Of a stretch of DNA of 53,261 nt, positions 25,543 to 34,687 are shown one piece after another. Made by a program: the position numbers and the translations under genes. The stretch comes from Flavobacteriaceae bacterium. GTDB lineage: Bacteria; Bacteroidota; Bacteroidia; Flavobacteriales; Flavobacteriaceae. The notes below the pieces were generated by a model. That model ran no database searches. It saw nothing but the letters and a program-made list of their open reading frames with translations, and was not told where the DNA came from. How positions within the stretch are numbered: the first letter of the stretch is position 1; each line of letters begins with the position of its first letter. Where the stretch lies: NCBI GenBank assembly GCA_013001285.1, contig JABDMU010000055.1:1-53261 (forward strand), read 5' to 3'.

Positions 25543-27480
25543 TTATTCTTCCTCAGAAACGTCACTTTCTTCAGTATCGAAAGGCCGTTTTCCGAAGATC
25601 TTTTCTAGATTATCCTTGAATATGACCTCCTTTTCAAGCAATACTTCTGCAAGCTCAGTAAGCTTATCCTTGTTATCTTGTAATATTTTTAGAGCACGTT
25701 GATATTGTGCTTCAATAATATCAGAGATCTCTCTATCAATGAGTTCGGCAGTTTGCTCACTATAAGGTTTTGAAAAACCAAATTCATTCTGACCTGAAGA
25801 ATCATAGTAAGTCAAATTTCCTACTTTATCACTAAGTCCATAGACGGTCACCATTGCACGAGCTTGCTTGGTTACTTTTTCAAGGTCACTTAAGGCTCCT
25901 GTACTGATCTTATCAAAAATTACCTTTTCTGCAGCACGGCCTCCAAGAGCGGCACACATTTCATCTAGCATTTGTTCGGGGCGAACGATCAAGCGTTCTT
26001 CAGGAAGGTACCATGCAGCACCTAGAGAACGACCTCTTGGCACGATGGTTACTTTCACCAATGGAGCGGCATGTTCAAGCATCCAGCTCACTGTAGCATG
26101 GCCTGCTTCATGATAGGCTACCGCTTTTTTCTCCTCTGGGGTTACGATCTTATTTTTCTTTTCTAATCCACCTACAATACGATCAACCGCATCCAAGAAA
26201 TCTTGTTTTCCAACCGACTTTTTATTAGATCTTGCAGCAATTAGCGCAGCTTCGTTACATACGTTGGCAATATCGGCACCTGAAAAACCAGGTGTTTGTT
26301 TAGCGAGGAAATCGGTGTCTAAGTTGGGGTCTTTTTTTAAGGGTCTTAAATGCACTTCAAAGATCTCCTTACGTTCTCTAATATCTGGAAGATCGACAAA
26401 TATTTGACGATCAAATCGACCAGCACGCATTAGGGCTTTATCAAGAACATCGGCTCGGTTTGTTGCGGCCACTACAATAACATTTGCGTTAGTGCCAAAA
26501 CCATCCATTTCGGTTAAGAGCTGATTCAATGTGTTTTCACGTTCATCATTCGAACCTGAGAAATTATTTTTTCCTCGGGCACGACCTATAGCATCGATCT
26601 CATCAATAAAAATGATAGATGGTGATTTTTCTTTAGCCTGTTTAAACAAGTCACGCACACGTGATGCTCCAACACCGACAAACATTTCAACGAAATCTGA
26701 TCCTGATAATGAAAAGAAAGGCACTTTTGCTTCTCCTGCAACTGCTCTAGCTAAAAGCGTTTTACCTGTTCCCGGAGGGCCAACCAATAATGCTCCTTTC
26801 GGTATTTTTCCACCAAGGGCGGTGTATTTATCAGGGTTTTTAAGAAAATCTACGATCTCCTGAATTTCTTCTTTGGCGCCTTCAAGCCCTGCAACATCTT
26901 TAAATGAGGTCTTTACTTCGGTGTTTTCATCAAAAAGCTTCGCCTTTGACTTACCAATATTGAATATTTGTCCACCAGCACCTCCACCAGCACCTGAAGA
27001 CATACGTCGCATGATAAAGATCCATACGGCAATGATCAATGCAAAGGGCAACAAGGTCAATAGGAAATCACCCCAAACATTTTGTTCTGTAACGAATGAA
27101 TAATCAACCTCAAGTTCCTCTTCCTTGATGGTCTTTTCTAATTTTTCTTGAAAGAGTGTTGCATCTCCAATTTCAAATTGATAATTGGGAGTTTGCCCAG
27201 ACATGGGAAGTAATTGTGGGCTTTTCGCATTTTTATGAACTTCTTTCTGTTCGGCATCATTGGTTAAATATACTTTTGCTTCGAGGTTATTTACGATTTG
27301 TATTTTCTCAATGTCACCATCTTCTAAATATTCAAAAAATTCCTGAGGTGTCATTTGTGCTCCAGTTGATCCTAATCCCCCAGAAAAAATATTTATTGAT
27401 AGAAAAATGACGAGAACCAAAGCATAGATCCAATATGAACTAACTTTTGGTTTTTTATTTATGTTTTTATTATTTGACAT
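25543..27480 (-). CDS. ftsH: ATP-dependent zinc metalloprotease FtsH
   Basis: 645 residues. Membrane helices at ~16-33 and ~139-157 flank the periplasmic FtsH_ext domain (starting [17 protein letters not shown]). AAA domain: Walker A GPPGTGKT (234-241), Walker [12 protein letters not shown], second region of homology ending RAGRFDRQI. Peptidase: zinc motif HEAGH (457-461). It degrades misassembled membrane proteins and regulators. It sits 10 bp after rsfS. A Gly-rich linker ([10 protein letters not shown]) between helix 2 and the AAA domain is typical of Bacteroidota. Confidence 0.97.
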   Translation of the reverse strand: MSNNKNINKKPKVSSYWIYALVLVIFLSINIFSGGLGSTGAQMTPQEFFEYLEDGDIEKIQIVNNLEAKVYLTNDAEQKEVHKNAKSPQLLPMSGQTPNYQFEIGDATLFQEKLEKTIKEEELEVDYSFVTEQNVWGDFLLTLLPFALIIAVWIFIMRRMSSGAGGGAGGQIFNIGKSKAKLFDENTEVKTSFKDVAGLEGAKEEIQEIVDFLKNPDKYTALGGKIPKGALLVGPPGTGKTLLARAVAGEAKVPFFSLSGSDFVEMFVGVGASRVRDLFKQAKEKSPSIIFIDEIDAIGRARGKNNFSGSNDERENTLNQLLTEMDGFGTNANVIVVAATNRADVLDKALMRAGRFDRQIFVDLPDIRERKEIFEVHLRPLKKDPNLDTDFLAKQTPGFSGADIANVCNEAALIAARSNKKSVGKQDFLDAVDRIVGGLEKKNKIVTPEEKKAVAYHEAGHATVSWMLEHAAPLVKVTIVPRGRSLGAAWYLPEERLIVRPEQMLDEMCAALGGRAAEKVIFDKISTGALSDLEKVTKQARAMVTVYGLSDKVGNLTYYDSSGQNEFGFSKPYSEQTAELIDREISDIIEAQYQRALKILQDNKDKLTELAEVLLEKEVIFKDNLEKIFGKRPFDTEESDVSEEE

Positions 27481-27490
27481 TCAATTTTTT

Positions 27491-27862
27491 TTAATAATTG
27501 GTTTTGATCTCAGTGGTAACAGCATCACCCCAAAGACTTTCAATATCGTAATATTCTCTAATATGCTTTTGAAAAACATGAACGACCACGTTAACGTAAT
27601 CCATTAAAACCCATTCGGCGTTCTCACTGCCTTCAATATGCCAAGGCTTATCTTTTACCCCTTTACTTACTTTTTTCTGAATGGAATTTACTATGGCATT
27701 AACTTGTGTATTGGAAGTTCCTTCACAAATAATGAAATAGTCACACACTGTATTCTCAATTTCTCTAAGATCTAATATATTGATGTTTTGTCCTTTAATA
27801 TCTTCTATACCATTTAATATAACTGTTATTAACTGGTCTACATTGCTATTTTCTTTCGTCAT
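27491..27862 (-). CDS. rsfS: ribosomal silencing factor RsfS
   Basis: 123 residues, full RsfS/Iojap fold: DLREIENTVCDYFIICEGTSNTQVNAI, KPWHIEGSENAEWVLMDYVNVVVHVF and YYDIESLWGDA. It binds L14 on the 50S subunit and blocks subunit joining when nutrients are low. First gene of rsfS-ftsH. TAACTTTG box 19 bp upstream of the ATG. Confidence 0.96.
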   Translation of the reverse strand: MTKENSNVDQLITVILNGIEDIKGQNINILDLREIENTVCDYFIICEGTSNTQVNAIVNSIQKKVSKGVKDKPWHIEGSENAEWVLMDYVNVVVHVFQKHIREYYDIESLWGDAVTTEIKTNY

Positions 27863-27881
27863 TAAAAAGTTTTAATTTGTG

Positions 27882-27889
27882 CAAAGTTA
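27882..27889 (-). promoter_or_regulatory. putative -7 box for rsfS-ftsH
   Basis: Minus-strand TAACTTTG matches TAnnTTTG, 19 bp upstream of rsfS in the divergent spacer with birA. Confidence 0.45.
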
Positions 27890-27956
27890 TTATTTTTTTA
27901 ACTCTTTATACGTTTAATATTCTTAAGAAAATTATAATTTAAAATTATTTATAATA

Positions 27957-28688
27957 ATGCCTATAATCAAACTTAATGCCATTGATTCCACAAATTCTTA
28001 TTTAAAGGAACTCCATTCTAAGAATATCGTAGAAGACCTTACGGTTGTAATGACCAAACATCAGATGAATGGTCGAGGTCAGATGGGTTCTAATTGGGAA
28101 TCTCAAAAAGGTAAAAACCTGACTTGTAGTGTGTTAAAACGATTTAGTAACCTACAGGTATCAGATAGTTTTTATATAAGTATGGTGACTTCATTGGCCA
28201 TTGTTAGAACCTTAAAATCATTCAATATTCCCAAATTACGTGTAAAATGGCCTAACGACATATTGTCAGAGAATCAAAAAATATGCGGGATCCTTATCGA
28301 AAATGTCATAAAAAATAACAAAATAGAAGCAAGTATTATTGGTGTTGGGATCAATATAAATCAAACTAAATTTAAAAATTTACCTCAAGCATCATCGCTT
28401 AAAAACATTAAGGGTCAGCTTTTTGATGTTGAAGAAATTTTAGACCGATTACTAAAGCATTTAAGATATTATTTTGAAGTATTCAATAAAGGAAATCATA
28501 CCATAATAAAAGATAAGTATGAAAATCGACTCTTTAGGATCAATAAGCCTTCATCATTTAAAGCTAAAAATGGCGATATATTTCCAGGCTATATAAAAGG
28601 GGTAGATCCAGCTGGTAATTTGTTGATCCTAACTGAAGATGAGCATGTGAAAGCTTTCGAACTAAAAGAAATTCAATTACTTTATTAA
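27957..28688 (+). CDS. birA: biotin-[acetyl-CoA carboxylase] ligase
   Basis: 243 residues, catalytic and C-terminal domains only (no N-terminal HTH repressor domain). Motifs: IDSTNSYLKEL, the adenylate loop GRGQMGSNWES (variant of GRGRxGRxW), VKWPNDIL and KICGILIE, GVGININQ. It biotinylates the acetyl-CoA carboxylase carrier protein. Lacking the HTH, it should not repress biotin genes. Stop shares TTAA with the convergent SRPBCC gene. Confidence 0.95.
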   Translation: MPIIKLNAIDSTNSYLKELHSKNIVEDLTVVMTKHQMNGRGQMGSNWESQKGKNLTCSVLKRFSNLQVSDSFYISMVTSLAIVRTLKSFNIPKLRVKWPNDILSENQKICGILIENVIKNNKIEASIIGVGININQTKFKNLPQASSLKNIKGQLFDVEEILDRLLKHLRYYFEVFNKGNHTIIKDKYENRLFRINKPSSFKAKNGDIFPGYIKGVDPAGNLLILTEDEHVKAFELKEIQLLY

Positions 28689-29080
28689 ATGGCTGTTGGG
28701 ATATTTCTTGTTAAGGTCTCTAAGAATTTATTAATAGGCCCTTTTATCATCATGGCCATCATAGGATTGAAATCGCCGCTAAAAATAAGTTGAACTTCAC
28801 TTTGTGATTCGGCTATTTCTGTAATGTGCCCAGTCAGAGAAAAATCAATTTTTCCTCCAGCTGCACCTAAAACGATTTTATTTGGAGCTTCAACTTCTTT
28901 TTTTTCAAGCGTAATTTCTGGCATTCCAGATAAACCAAAAATAAATTTACCCTCACCTAAAACTTCAAATTTGCTAATGTTCTCCGGCATGAGCTTCTCA
29001 AAATTCTCGACATTACTTAAAAAGTCAAAAACTTCTTGAGCCGATTTATCAACACTAACTTTTGGTGAATCTAATTTCAT
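28685..29080 (-). CDS. SRPBCC/polyketide-cyclase-like lipid-binding fold protein
   Basis: 131 residues. START/SRPBCC pattern: N-terminal SPKVSVDKSAQEVFDFLSNVENFEKLMP, a central run of beta strands (KFEVLGEGKFIFGLSGMPEITL, SEVQLIFSGDF) and a C-terminal amphipathic helix (MIKGPINKFLETLTRN). The family binds hydrophobic ligands in a helix-grip cavity. No catalytic residues are recognisable. It is 25 bp after pyrE, likely the same transcript, with no clear functional link. Confidence 0.85.
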   Translation of the reverse strand: MKLDSPKVSVDKSAQEVFDFLSNVENFEKLMPENISKFEVLGEGKFIFGLSGMPEITLEKKEVEAPNKIVLGAAGGKIDFSLTGHITEIAESQSEVQLIFSGDFNPMMAMMIKGPINKFLETLTRNIPTAI

Positions 29081-29105
29081 TTAATCTATTTTTATTTTGA
29101 ACACA

Positions 29106-29750
29106 TCAATTAGTATTCCATTCTGAAGGATTTGCATTCCAACGTGACAAAGTTGCCAATTCTTTTTTGTTAATATACCTAGTTTCTAAGGCCTGCTCCA
29201 AAAGATTTTCATAATTGCTTAAGGTATGAAGTGTCAAATGTTCCTTCTGAAAATTGTCATTAGCTAAAGCAAATCCGTAGGAAAAAATAGCTACCATTCC
29301 TTTTACATTTACTTGAGCTTCCCTCAAAGCACGAACAGCATTTAAACTGCTTTTTCCCGTACTTATAAGATCTTCTACTACCACGACACTCTGACCTTTT
29401 TCAATAAAGCCTTCTATTTGGTTTTTACGACCATGCCCTTTGGGTTCAGGACGTACATAAATGAAAGGTAGTCCTAAATATTCAGCCACTAATGCGCCAA
29501 TTCCTATAGCTCCAGTAGCAACTCCGGCAATCACATCGGGTTTGCCATAATGCCTTTCGATGTGCTTCGCCATTTTTTCTCTAACATAATTTCGAATTGG
29601 TGGAAATGAAAGTACAACGCGATTATCACAATAAATCGGCGATTTCCAACCAGAAGCCCAAGTGAAGGGCTCTCGTGGACTTAGTTTGATGGCATTTATT
29701 TGAAGAAGTAATTCGGCAGTTTTCTTTGCTGTACTTTTATTGAAAATCAT
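29106..29750 (-). CDS. pyrE: orotate phosphoribosyltransferase
   Basis: 214 residues. Type I phosphoribosyltransferase: FTWASGWKSPIYCDNR, DVIAGVATGAIGIGALVAEYLGLPFIYVRPEPKGHG and PRPP loop VVVVEDLISTGKSSL. Sixth... step of UMP synthesis: orotate plus PRPP to OMP (fifth enzymatic step of the pathway). TAGTTTTG lies only 4 bp upstream of the ATG, implying a leaderless or nearly leaderless mRNA if used. Confidence 0.96.
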   Translation of the reverse strand: MIFNKSTAKKTAELLLQINAIKLSPREPFTWASGWKSPIYCDNRVVLSFPPIRNYVREKMAKHIERHYGKPDVIAGVATGAIGIGALVAEYLGLPFIYVRPEPKGHGRKNQIEGFIEKGQSVVVVEDLISTGKSSLNAVRALREAQVNVKGMVAIFSYGFALANDNFQKEHLTLHTLSNYENLLEQALETRYINKKELATLSRWNANPSEWNTN

Positions 29751-29754
29751 AGCG

Positions 29755-29762
29755 CAAAACTA
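29755..29762 (-). promoter_or_regulatory. putative -7 box for pyrE, near-leaderless
   Basis: Minus-strand TAGTTTTG (TAnnTTTG) 4 bp before the pyrE ATG. The transcription start would fall at or just inside the start codon. Confidence 0.4.
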
Positions 29763-29809
29763 GTAAAAAATACTACTTTTAGGCCATAAAAAATTTCTTT
29801 TTAAAGCAG

Positions 29810-30391
29810 ATGTACAAAATCTTCGCTGGAGATAAACCAATTATTCTTACAACTAAAGTTGAACCGGAAACAGATTTTAAGAATTTTCCTCTTAAAGGTT
29901 GTAAAATTTCCAAGATCATGAAAGTCCTGAGTCGACCTAATATATCTTCGGTAAGGCTTATAGGTAAAAACGAAAATAAATTACTTAAGAAATTTTTAAA
30001 GCTCATGCCAAACGTCATCGCTGGTGGTGGCAAGGTTTATAATGCAAAAGGAGATATATTATTTATCTATAGAAATAATAAATGGGATCTTCCTAAGGGG
30101 AAAGCTGAAGGCAATGAAACCATTGATAAAACAGCTTTGAGAGAGGTTGAGGAAGAAACGGGGATCACTAGCCTGGAAATTATCAAACCTTTAGAAATGA
30201 CTTACCATATCTTTAAAAGAAATGGACGCTACAAAATAAAAGTGACCTATTGGTTTGAAATGAAAACTAATTATAACGGAAAACTTGTTCCACAAACTAA
30301 GGAGGGTATTACCAAAGTTAAATGGCTTAATCCAAATCAAACGGAAGAAGCCTTAAAAAATTCATATGCTAATATTCGAATGTTGGTGTGA
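29810..30391 (+). CDS. Nudix hydrolase
   Basis: 193 residues. The Nudix box is complete: G97, E103, then REVEEETGI at 111-119 (GX5EX7REUXEEXGU). The first ~65 residues are an extra N-terminal domain not part of the Nudix fold, as in several flavobacterial homologues. The sequence LFIYRNNKWDLPKGKAEGNE matches members that hydrolyse nucleoside di/triphosphate derivatives; substrate unknown. Divergent from pyrE with a 59-bp spacer. Confidence 0.92.
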   Translation: MYKIFAGDKPIILTTKVEPETDFKNFPLKGCKISKIMKVLSRPNISSVRLIGKNENKLLKKFLKLMPNVIAGGGKVYNAKGDILFIYRNNKWDLPKGKAEGNETIDKTALREVEEETGITSLEIIKPLEMTYHIFKRNGRYKIKVTYWFEMKTNYNGKLVPQTKEGITKVKWLNPNQTEEALKNSYANIRMLV

Positions 30392-30432
30392 TGCTTCAGA
30401 TTTTTCCCTGAGAAAATATAAGTTAACAAGCT

Positions 30433-30463
30433 CTTGGCGTTCTTGAATTTAACTGTATTTTTG
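30433..30463 (+). promoter_or_regulatory. putative promoter of the SulP transporter gene
   Basis: CTTG (30433-30436), 19 bp spacer, TATTTTTG (30456-30463): one mismatch in the -33 element, full -7 match, 23 bp upstream of the ATG. Confidence 0.55.
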
Positions 30464-30486
30464 CCGCTTATTTTAAATGACCCTCT

Positions 30487-32109
30487 ATGACTGAGTTTAT
30501 TAGAAAACGCGCCGTAAATGTCAAGAATGATATTTTTAGTGGTTTAACTGTTGCACTTGCCTTGGTTCCTGAAGCTGTTGCCTTTGCCTTTGTTGCAGGA
30601 GTTGATCCTTTGGTAGGTTTATATGCTGCATTTATGGTTGGGCTGATCACTTCAGTTTTTGGAGGACGCCCTGGAATGATAAGTGGTGCAACTGGTGCTC
30701 TGGCTGTTGTAATGGTTGCTCTTGTTGCTAAAGGGAATGCTATGGGAGTAGAGGGTGAAAATCTTGGACTTTATTATCTGTTTGCAACCGTTATTCTAAT
30801 GGGAATCATTCAAATGCTCGCAGGAGTTTTTAAACTCGGAAAATTTGTTCGTTTGATCCCGCATCCAGTTATGATGGGCTTTGTCAACGGCTTGGCCATT
30901 GTTATTTTCTTATCACAATTGGGTATGTTCATGGTTGTCGAAAACGGGGAACGCGTTTGGATGCAAGGCAATACTTTATTTATTATGTTAGGGTTGGTAG
31001 CCTTGACGATGGGAATTATGTTAGGATTGCCTAAACTAAATAAAAAACTTCCTGAGGCTTTAATTGCGATAATTGCTGTTTCTGCCATCGTTATTTTGGG
31101 GAATTTAGACGTTGCTACGGTTGGAAGTTTTATACGTGAAGGTGGTGGTGAAGGACTAAAAGGTGGCTTACCACAATTTCAATTTGACATATTTAATAAG
31201 GTGCCACTGAATTTAGAAACTTTAAAATTTATTGGTCCATATGCGCTGATCCTTGCAGCCATCGGGTTGATAGAATCTTTGATGACCTTAAATTTAATTG
31301 ATGATCTTACAGAAACTCGAGGGGATTCAAACAGAGAATGTCTTGCTCAAGGTGGTGCAAATATCGTGACCGGATTGTTTGGCGGTATGGGAGGCTGTGC
31401 TATGATCGGACAATCAATTATCAATATCAAAGGTGGTGGGCGAGGTCGCTTATCTGGAATCGTCGCTGCTTTGGCCTTATTGGCCTTTATTCTATTTGCT
31501 TCTGGGCTTATAGAACAAGTGCCTATTGCGGCATTGGTTGGGGTCATGTTCATGGTGGTCATTGGAACCTTCGCATGGAGTAGTTTTAGGATCCTAAATA
31601 AAATTCCAAGAGCTGACCTTTTTGTTTTGGTCTTGGTTTCTGCCTTAACGGTTATATTCGATCTAGCTATAGCTGTATTTGCAGGTGTTATTGTAAGCGC
31701 TTTGGTATTTTCATGGGAAAATGCGAAACGTATTCGTGCACGAAAACGACTTAAAGATGATGGAACTAAAGTATATGAGATCTGGGGCCCGCTTTTCTTC
31801 GGAAGTATTTCGGTGTTCAATGACAAATTCGATATCAAAAATGATCCTGAAAAAGTAGAGATCGATTTTGTGGAATCGCGAATCAGTGATCATTCAGCTT
31901 TAGAGGCCATATTCAATGTGGTTGAAAAATACGAGGCTGAAGGTAAACAGATCAAATTGAAGCATCTCAGTCAGGATTGTAAGATTTTGTTATACAAGGC
32001 AAATCCAAAATTTCGTGAGGTCATTGTAGAAGATATCGATGATCCACGATACCATCTTGCGGCAAATCCAGAAAAATTTACGAAAGGATTATCTGACTAT
32101 AACTTATAA
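30487..32109 (+). CDS. SulP family inorganic anion transporter
   Basis: 540 residues. About 12-14 hydrophobic helices (15-410) in the SLC26/SulP pattern: ALALVPEAVAFAFVAGVDPLVGLYAAF, SGATGALAVVMVALV, LIPHPVMMGFVNGLAIVIFLSQ, GGCAMIGQSIINIKGGGRGRLSG. A C-terminal STAS-like domain (~430-515) follows, with SISVFNDKF and DFVESRISDHSALEAI. Candidate substrates are sulfate, bicarbonate or other anions; the sequence cannot say. It ends 5 bp before the convergent VOC gene. Confidence 0.94.
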   Translation: MTEFIRKRAVNVKNDIFSGLTVALALVPEAVAFAFVAGVDPLVGLYAAFMVGLITSVFGGRPGMISGATGALAVVMVALVAKGNAMGVEGENLGLYYLFATVILMGIIQMLAGVFKLGKFVRLIPHPVMMGFVNGLAIVIFLSQLGMFMVVENGERVWMQGNTLFIMLGLVALTMGIMLGLPKLNKKLPEALIAIIAVSAIVILGNLDVATVGSFIREGGGEGLKGGLPQFQFDIFNKVPLNLETLKFIGPYALILAAIGLIESLMTLNLIDDLTETRGDSNRECLAQGGANIVTGLFGGMGGCAMIGQSIINIKGGGRGRLSGIVAALALLAFILFASGLIEQVPIAALVGVMFMVVIGTFAWSSFRILNKIPRADLFVLVLVSALTVIFDLAIAVFAGVIVSALVFSWENAKRIRARKRLKDDGTKVYEIWGPLFFGSISVFNDKFDIKNDPEKVEIDFVESRISDHSALEAIFNVVEKYEAEGKQIKLKHLSQDCKILLYKANPKFREVIVEDIDDPRYHLAANPEKFTKGLSDYNL

Positions 32110-32114
32110 ATTTA

Positions 32115-32522
32115 TTAATAGAAATCCTTTTCATCTATCATTAAGGTCGTGAGTTCTACCTTATGGCCATCTGGATCCTTCAAATAGATGGAATGAAAGT
32201 AATGATGATCTTGAAAAGTAAAAGTTTCGTTTAAATCTTTGAAGTGTTCTTGTGCTTTGGTGAAATTTTTATGACTCACATTGAAAGCGAAATGTTCGAT
32301 AGAAATATGTCTTGAATTCTTTGGAAATTTGGGATCATCCATATGGGCTGGAAAAATTGCGAGACCTGATTTTCCTGATAACATAAAAACAGGATAGGCA
32401 CCCCATTGTTCCAGTTGGTATTTTTTCAACCCCATTACCCGTTGATACCAGTCAATAGAACGATCCATGTCCTTAACATAGATGGCAACATGATCAAGAA
32501 AGTTTATTTCAAAAGGATTCAT
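32115..32522 (-). CDS. VOC/glyoxalase-fold protein
   Basis: 135 residues, paired beta-alpha-beta-beta-beta modules: LDHVAIYVKDMDRSIDWYQRVMGL...FMLSGKSGLAIFP and ISIEHFAFNVS...SIYLKDPDGHKVELTT. The two H/E metal-ligand places (LDHVAI, IEHFAF, KVELTT) are present. Probable metal-dependent lyase, isomerase or dioxygenase-like fold; the substrate is unknown. It overlaps coaD by 4 bp. Confidence 0.88.
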   Translation of the reverse strand: MNPFEINFLDHVAIYVKDMDRSIDWYQRVMGLKKYQLEQWGAYPVFMLSGKSGLAIFPAHMDDPKFPKNSRHISIEHFAFNVSHKNFTKAQEHFKDLNETFTFQDHHYFHSIYLKDPDGHKVELTTLMIDEKDFY

Positions 32523-32974
32523 TTTACACGAACACTAGATGGTACTAATTTGGTGTAATCGCCATTATTTCTGATTACATCTCTCACTATAGAAGATGCT
32601 ATGTAAGAGGTTTTGGCTGAGGTCAATAGAAAAACCGTCTCAATTGGTGCCAAGTCTCTATTGGTATGAGCAATTGCTTTTTCAAATTCGAAATCGGCTG
32701 GATTTCTTAATCCCCTTAAAATAAATTCGACACCAATTTCTTTACAGAAATCTACTGTTAGTCCTTCATAAGTCATCACCTTGATCTTGGGTTCATCTTT
32801 AAAGGCCTCTTCAATAAATTTCTGACGTTCTTCAAGACTGAACATATATGATTTATCGGCGTTTATACCGATAGCCACAATTACTTCATCAAATAAGGTA
32901 ACGCCACGTTTAATGATATCGTAATGACCTAAGGTGAGTGGATCAAAGGATCCTGGGAATAAAGCTCGTTTCAT
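32519..32974 (-). CDS. coaD: pantetheine-phosphate adenylyltransferase
   Basis: 151 residues from MKRALFPGSFDPLTLGHYDI; the upstream in-frame start would add five residues (MYFYT) and is unlikely. Nucleotidyltransferase motifs: GSFDPLTLGH (T/HxGH), IKVMTYEGLTVDF, LRGLRNPADFEFE and TSAKTSYIASSIVRDV. It makes dephospho-CoA from 4'-phosphopantetheine, the penultimate step of CoA synthesis. Between ddl (17-bp gap upstream) and the VOC gene. Confidence 0.96.
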   Translation of the reverse strand: MKRALFPGSFDPLTLGHYDIIKRGVTLFDEVIVAIGINADKSYMFSLEERQKFIEEAFKDEPKIKVMTYEGLTVDFCKEIGVEFILRGLRNPADFEFEKAIAHTNRDLAPIETVFLLTSAKTSYIASSIVRDVIRNNGDYTKLVPSSVRVK

Positions 32975-32991
32975 AGTATAAAAATACACAT

Positions 32992-33966
32992 TTATTTTAG
33001 AGCTTCCTTCACGGCATTTCCAAATAAGGCTTCTAGGCTGATCCCAGCGGCCAAAGCTTGTTGTGGTAGGATACTCTCCTTAGTAAATCCTGGAACGGTA
33101 TTGATCTCCAGCAAATAAGGTTCCTTGTCCTGAAAGATGAATTCACTTCTTGTGAAGCCTTTCATTTTTAGAATTTCATAAACCTGTTTAGCAACCTCAC
33201 TGACTTTAGCTGCCATCCCATCTGAAATTCGTGCTGGCGTAATTTCTTGTGATTCACCTAAATATTTGGCTTTATAATCAAAAAAATCATTATCACTTAC
33301 AATTTCAGTAATAGGTAAAACTGTTACTTCGCCTTTATAAGTGATCACACCAACCGAGACTTCTGTCCCATCAAGAAAAGCTTCTATGATGATCTCATCA
33401 TCCTCTTCAAACGCGAGACCTATTGCTTTTCGCAATTCATCTTTCTTATATACTTTCGAAATACCAAAACTACTTCCAGCCTTATTCGCCTTTACAAAAC
33501 AAGGTAATCCAACAGTATTGATAATAGCATCTTCATCAATAGCATCGCCCAAGTTCAAATGAAAACTTTCAGCCATATTAATTCCGTAAGGTTTTAAAAC
33601 ACTTAAGCAATCTCGTTTATTAAACGTCAATGCGGCTTGATACATTCCACAACTGGTATGAGGGATTTGTAATAATTGAAAATAGGCTTGCATGAATCCA
33701 TCTTCACCTGGCGAACCGTGAATAGCATTGAAAACACAATCAAAAGATATCTTTGTGCCATCTAGTTTAATTGAAAAATCATTTTTGTCGATTAAATATT
33801 CCTGTCCGCTATCATTCACATAAACCCATCTGTCTTTAAAAATATGAACACGATAGAGATTATAAAGCCCTTTATTCAGGCTAGCATAGACCACGTTTCC
33901 GCTTTTTAGTGAGATCTTGTACTCACTTGAAAAACCACCCATGATTATGGCAATGTTTTTTTTCAT
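32992..33966 (-). CDS. ddl: D-alanine-D-alanine ligase
   Basis: 324 residues, ATP-grasp. IAIIMGGFSSEYKISLKSG (substrate loop), FNAIHGSPGEDGFMQAYFQLLQIPHTSCG, KANKAGSSFGISKV, ATP-grasp core EAFLDGTEVSVGVI and YLLEINTVPGFTKESILPQ (Mg ligands). It makes D-Ala-D-Ala for peptidoglycan. The omega-loop region YKAKYLG corresponds to the Ddl KYxxG type rather than D-Ala-D-Lac ligase. It diverges from the PASTA gene across a 155-bp spacer with two inverted repeats. Confidence 0.95.
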   Translation of the reverse strand: MKKNIAIIMGGFSSEYKISLKSGNVVYASLNKGLYNLYRVHIFKDRWVYVNDSGQEYLIDKNDFSIKLDGTKISFDCVFNAIHGSPGEDGFMQAYFQLLQIPHTSCGMYQAALTFNKRDCLSVLKPYGINMAESFHLNLGDAIDEDAIINTVGLPCFVKANKAGSSFGISKVYKKDELRKAIGLAFEEDDEIIIEAFLDGTEVSVGVITYKGEVTVLPITEIVSDNDFFDYKAKYLGESQEITPARISDGMAAKVSEVAKQVYEILKMKGFTRSEFIFQDKEPYLLEINTVPGFTKESILPQQALAAGISLEALFGNAVKEALK

Positions 33967-33996
33967 TTACTTTTTTTGGTAAAAAGGTTAGTTAAA

Positions 33997-34054
33997 AGTA
34001 TAACATATTTATACTAACGAAAAACTTTTTAAGTTTATATGGCGTATATAAACT
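33997..34054. repeat. two adjacent inverted repeats in the ddl/PASTA divergent spacer
   Basis: First: AGTATAA (33997-34003) / TTATACT (34009-34015), 5-nt loop. Second: AGTTTATAT (34032-34040) / ATATAAACT (34046-34054), 5-nt loop GGCGT. Neither is followed by a T-run on either strand, so they read as operators or cruciform-prone sites rather than terminators. Confidence 0.6.
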
Positions 34055-34093
34055 AAAGTAAATCTATTTTTATTCAACATTGCTAAAATTGTT

Positions 34094-34101
34094 TAGATTT
34101 G
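34094..34101 (+). promoter_or_regulatory. putative -7 box for PASTA-rluD
   Basis: TAGATTTG (TAnnTTTG), 20 bp upstream of the PASTA gene ATG. -33 element not clear. Confidence 0.45.
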
Positions 34102-34121
34102 TGACATTATAAAATTATAAC

Positions 34122-34682
34122 ATGAGCCTTATTAAATTCCTCACCAGTAAAACTTTTGCCAAACAATTAGGATTGGCAATACTTGCTGTTGTTGTCCTTT
34201 GTTTTCTTATGCTGAAATGGTTAAAGTTTTCCACGAATCATGGTGAATTTATAGAAGTCCCACAACTTCAAGGAAAAACTCTAGATGTAGCACAAATTGA
34301 ACTTGAAGACAATGACCTACAAATAGTGGTTCAGGATTCGGCTAATTATAATCCGAATTATCCTAGATTTTCTGTGATCGAGCAGTTGCCCGAAGCAGGA
34401 TCATTAGTAAAGGAAGACAGAAAAATATATTTAACCTTAAACCCTTCAGGTTACAAAAAGGTTGCAGTACCCAAAATAATTCGACGTACCATTCGTCAGG
34501 CTAGACCAACTTTGGAAGCCTTGGAGTTCGAAATTGGGAATATCACATATATAGATGACATTGGTAAAAATGAAGTCTTAGCCATAAAGCATAAGGGTAA
34601 AACCATTACTCCAGGAACGATGTTGCCAAAAACTTCAAAAATAGACCTTGTACTTGGTAATGGAAAACGTCCATCAAATTAA
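34122..34682 (+). CDS. membrane-anchored PASTA-domain protein
   Basis: 186 residues. Short cytosolic start, one membrane helix (~17-34, LGLAILAVVVLCFLMLKW), then about two PASTA-like repeats: FIEVPQLQGKTLDVAQIELEDNDLQIVVQDS...VIEQLPEAGSLVKEDRKIYLTLNP and KVAVPKIIRRTIRQARPTLEALEFEIGNI. No kinase domain is attached. PASTA repeats bind peptidoglycan or lipid II in Ser/Thr kinases; next to ddl this hints at a cell-wall role, but that is inference. Separated from rluD-like by 5 bp. Confidence 0.88.
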   Translation: MSLIKFLTSKTFAKQLGLAILAVVVLCFLMLKWLKFSTNHGEFIEVPQLQGKTLDVAQIELEDNDLQIVVQDSANYNPNYPRFSVIEQLPEAGSLVKEDRKIYLTLNPSGYKKVAVPKIIRRTIRQARPTLEALEFEIGNITYIDDIGKNEVLAIKHKGKTITPGTMLPKTSKIDLVLGNGKRPSN

Positions 34683-34687
34683 GGTAA

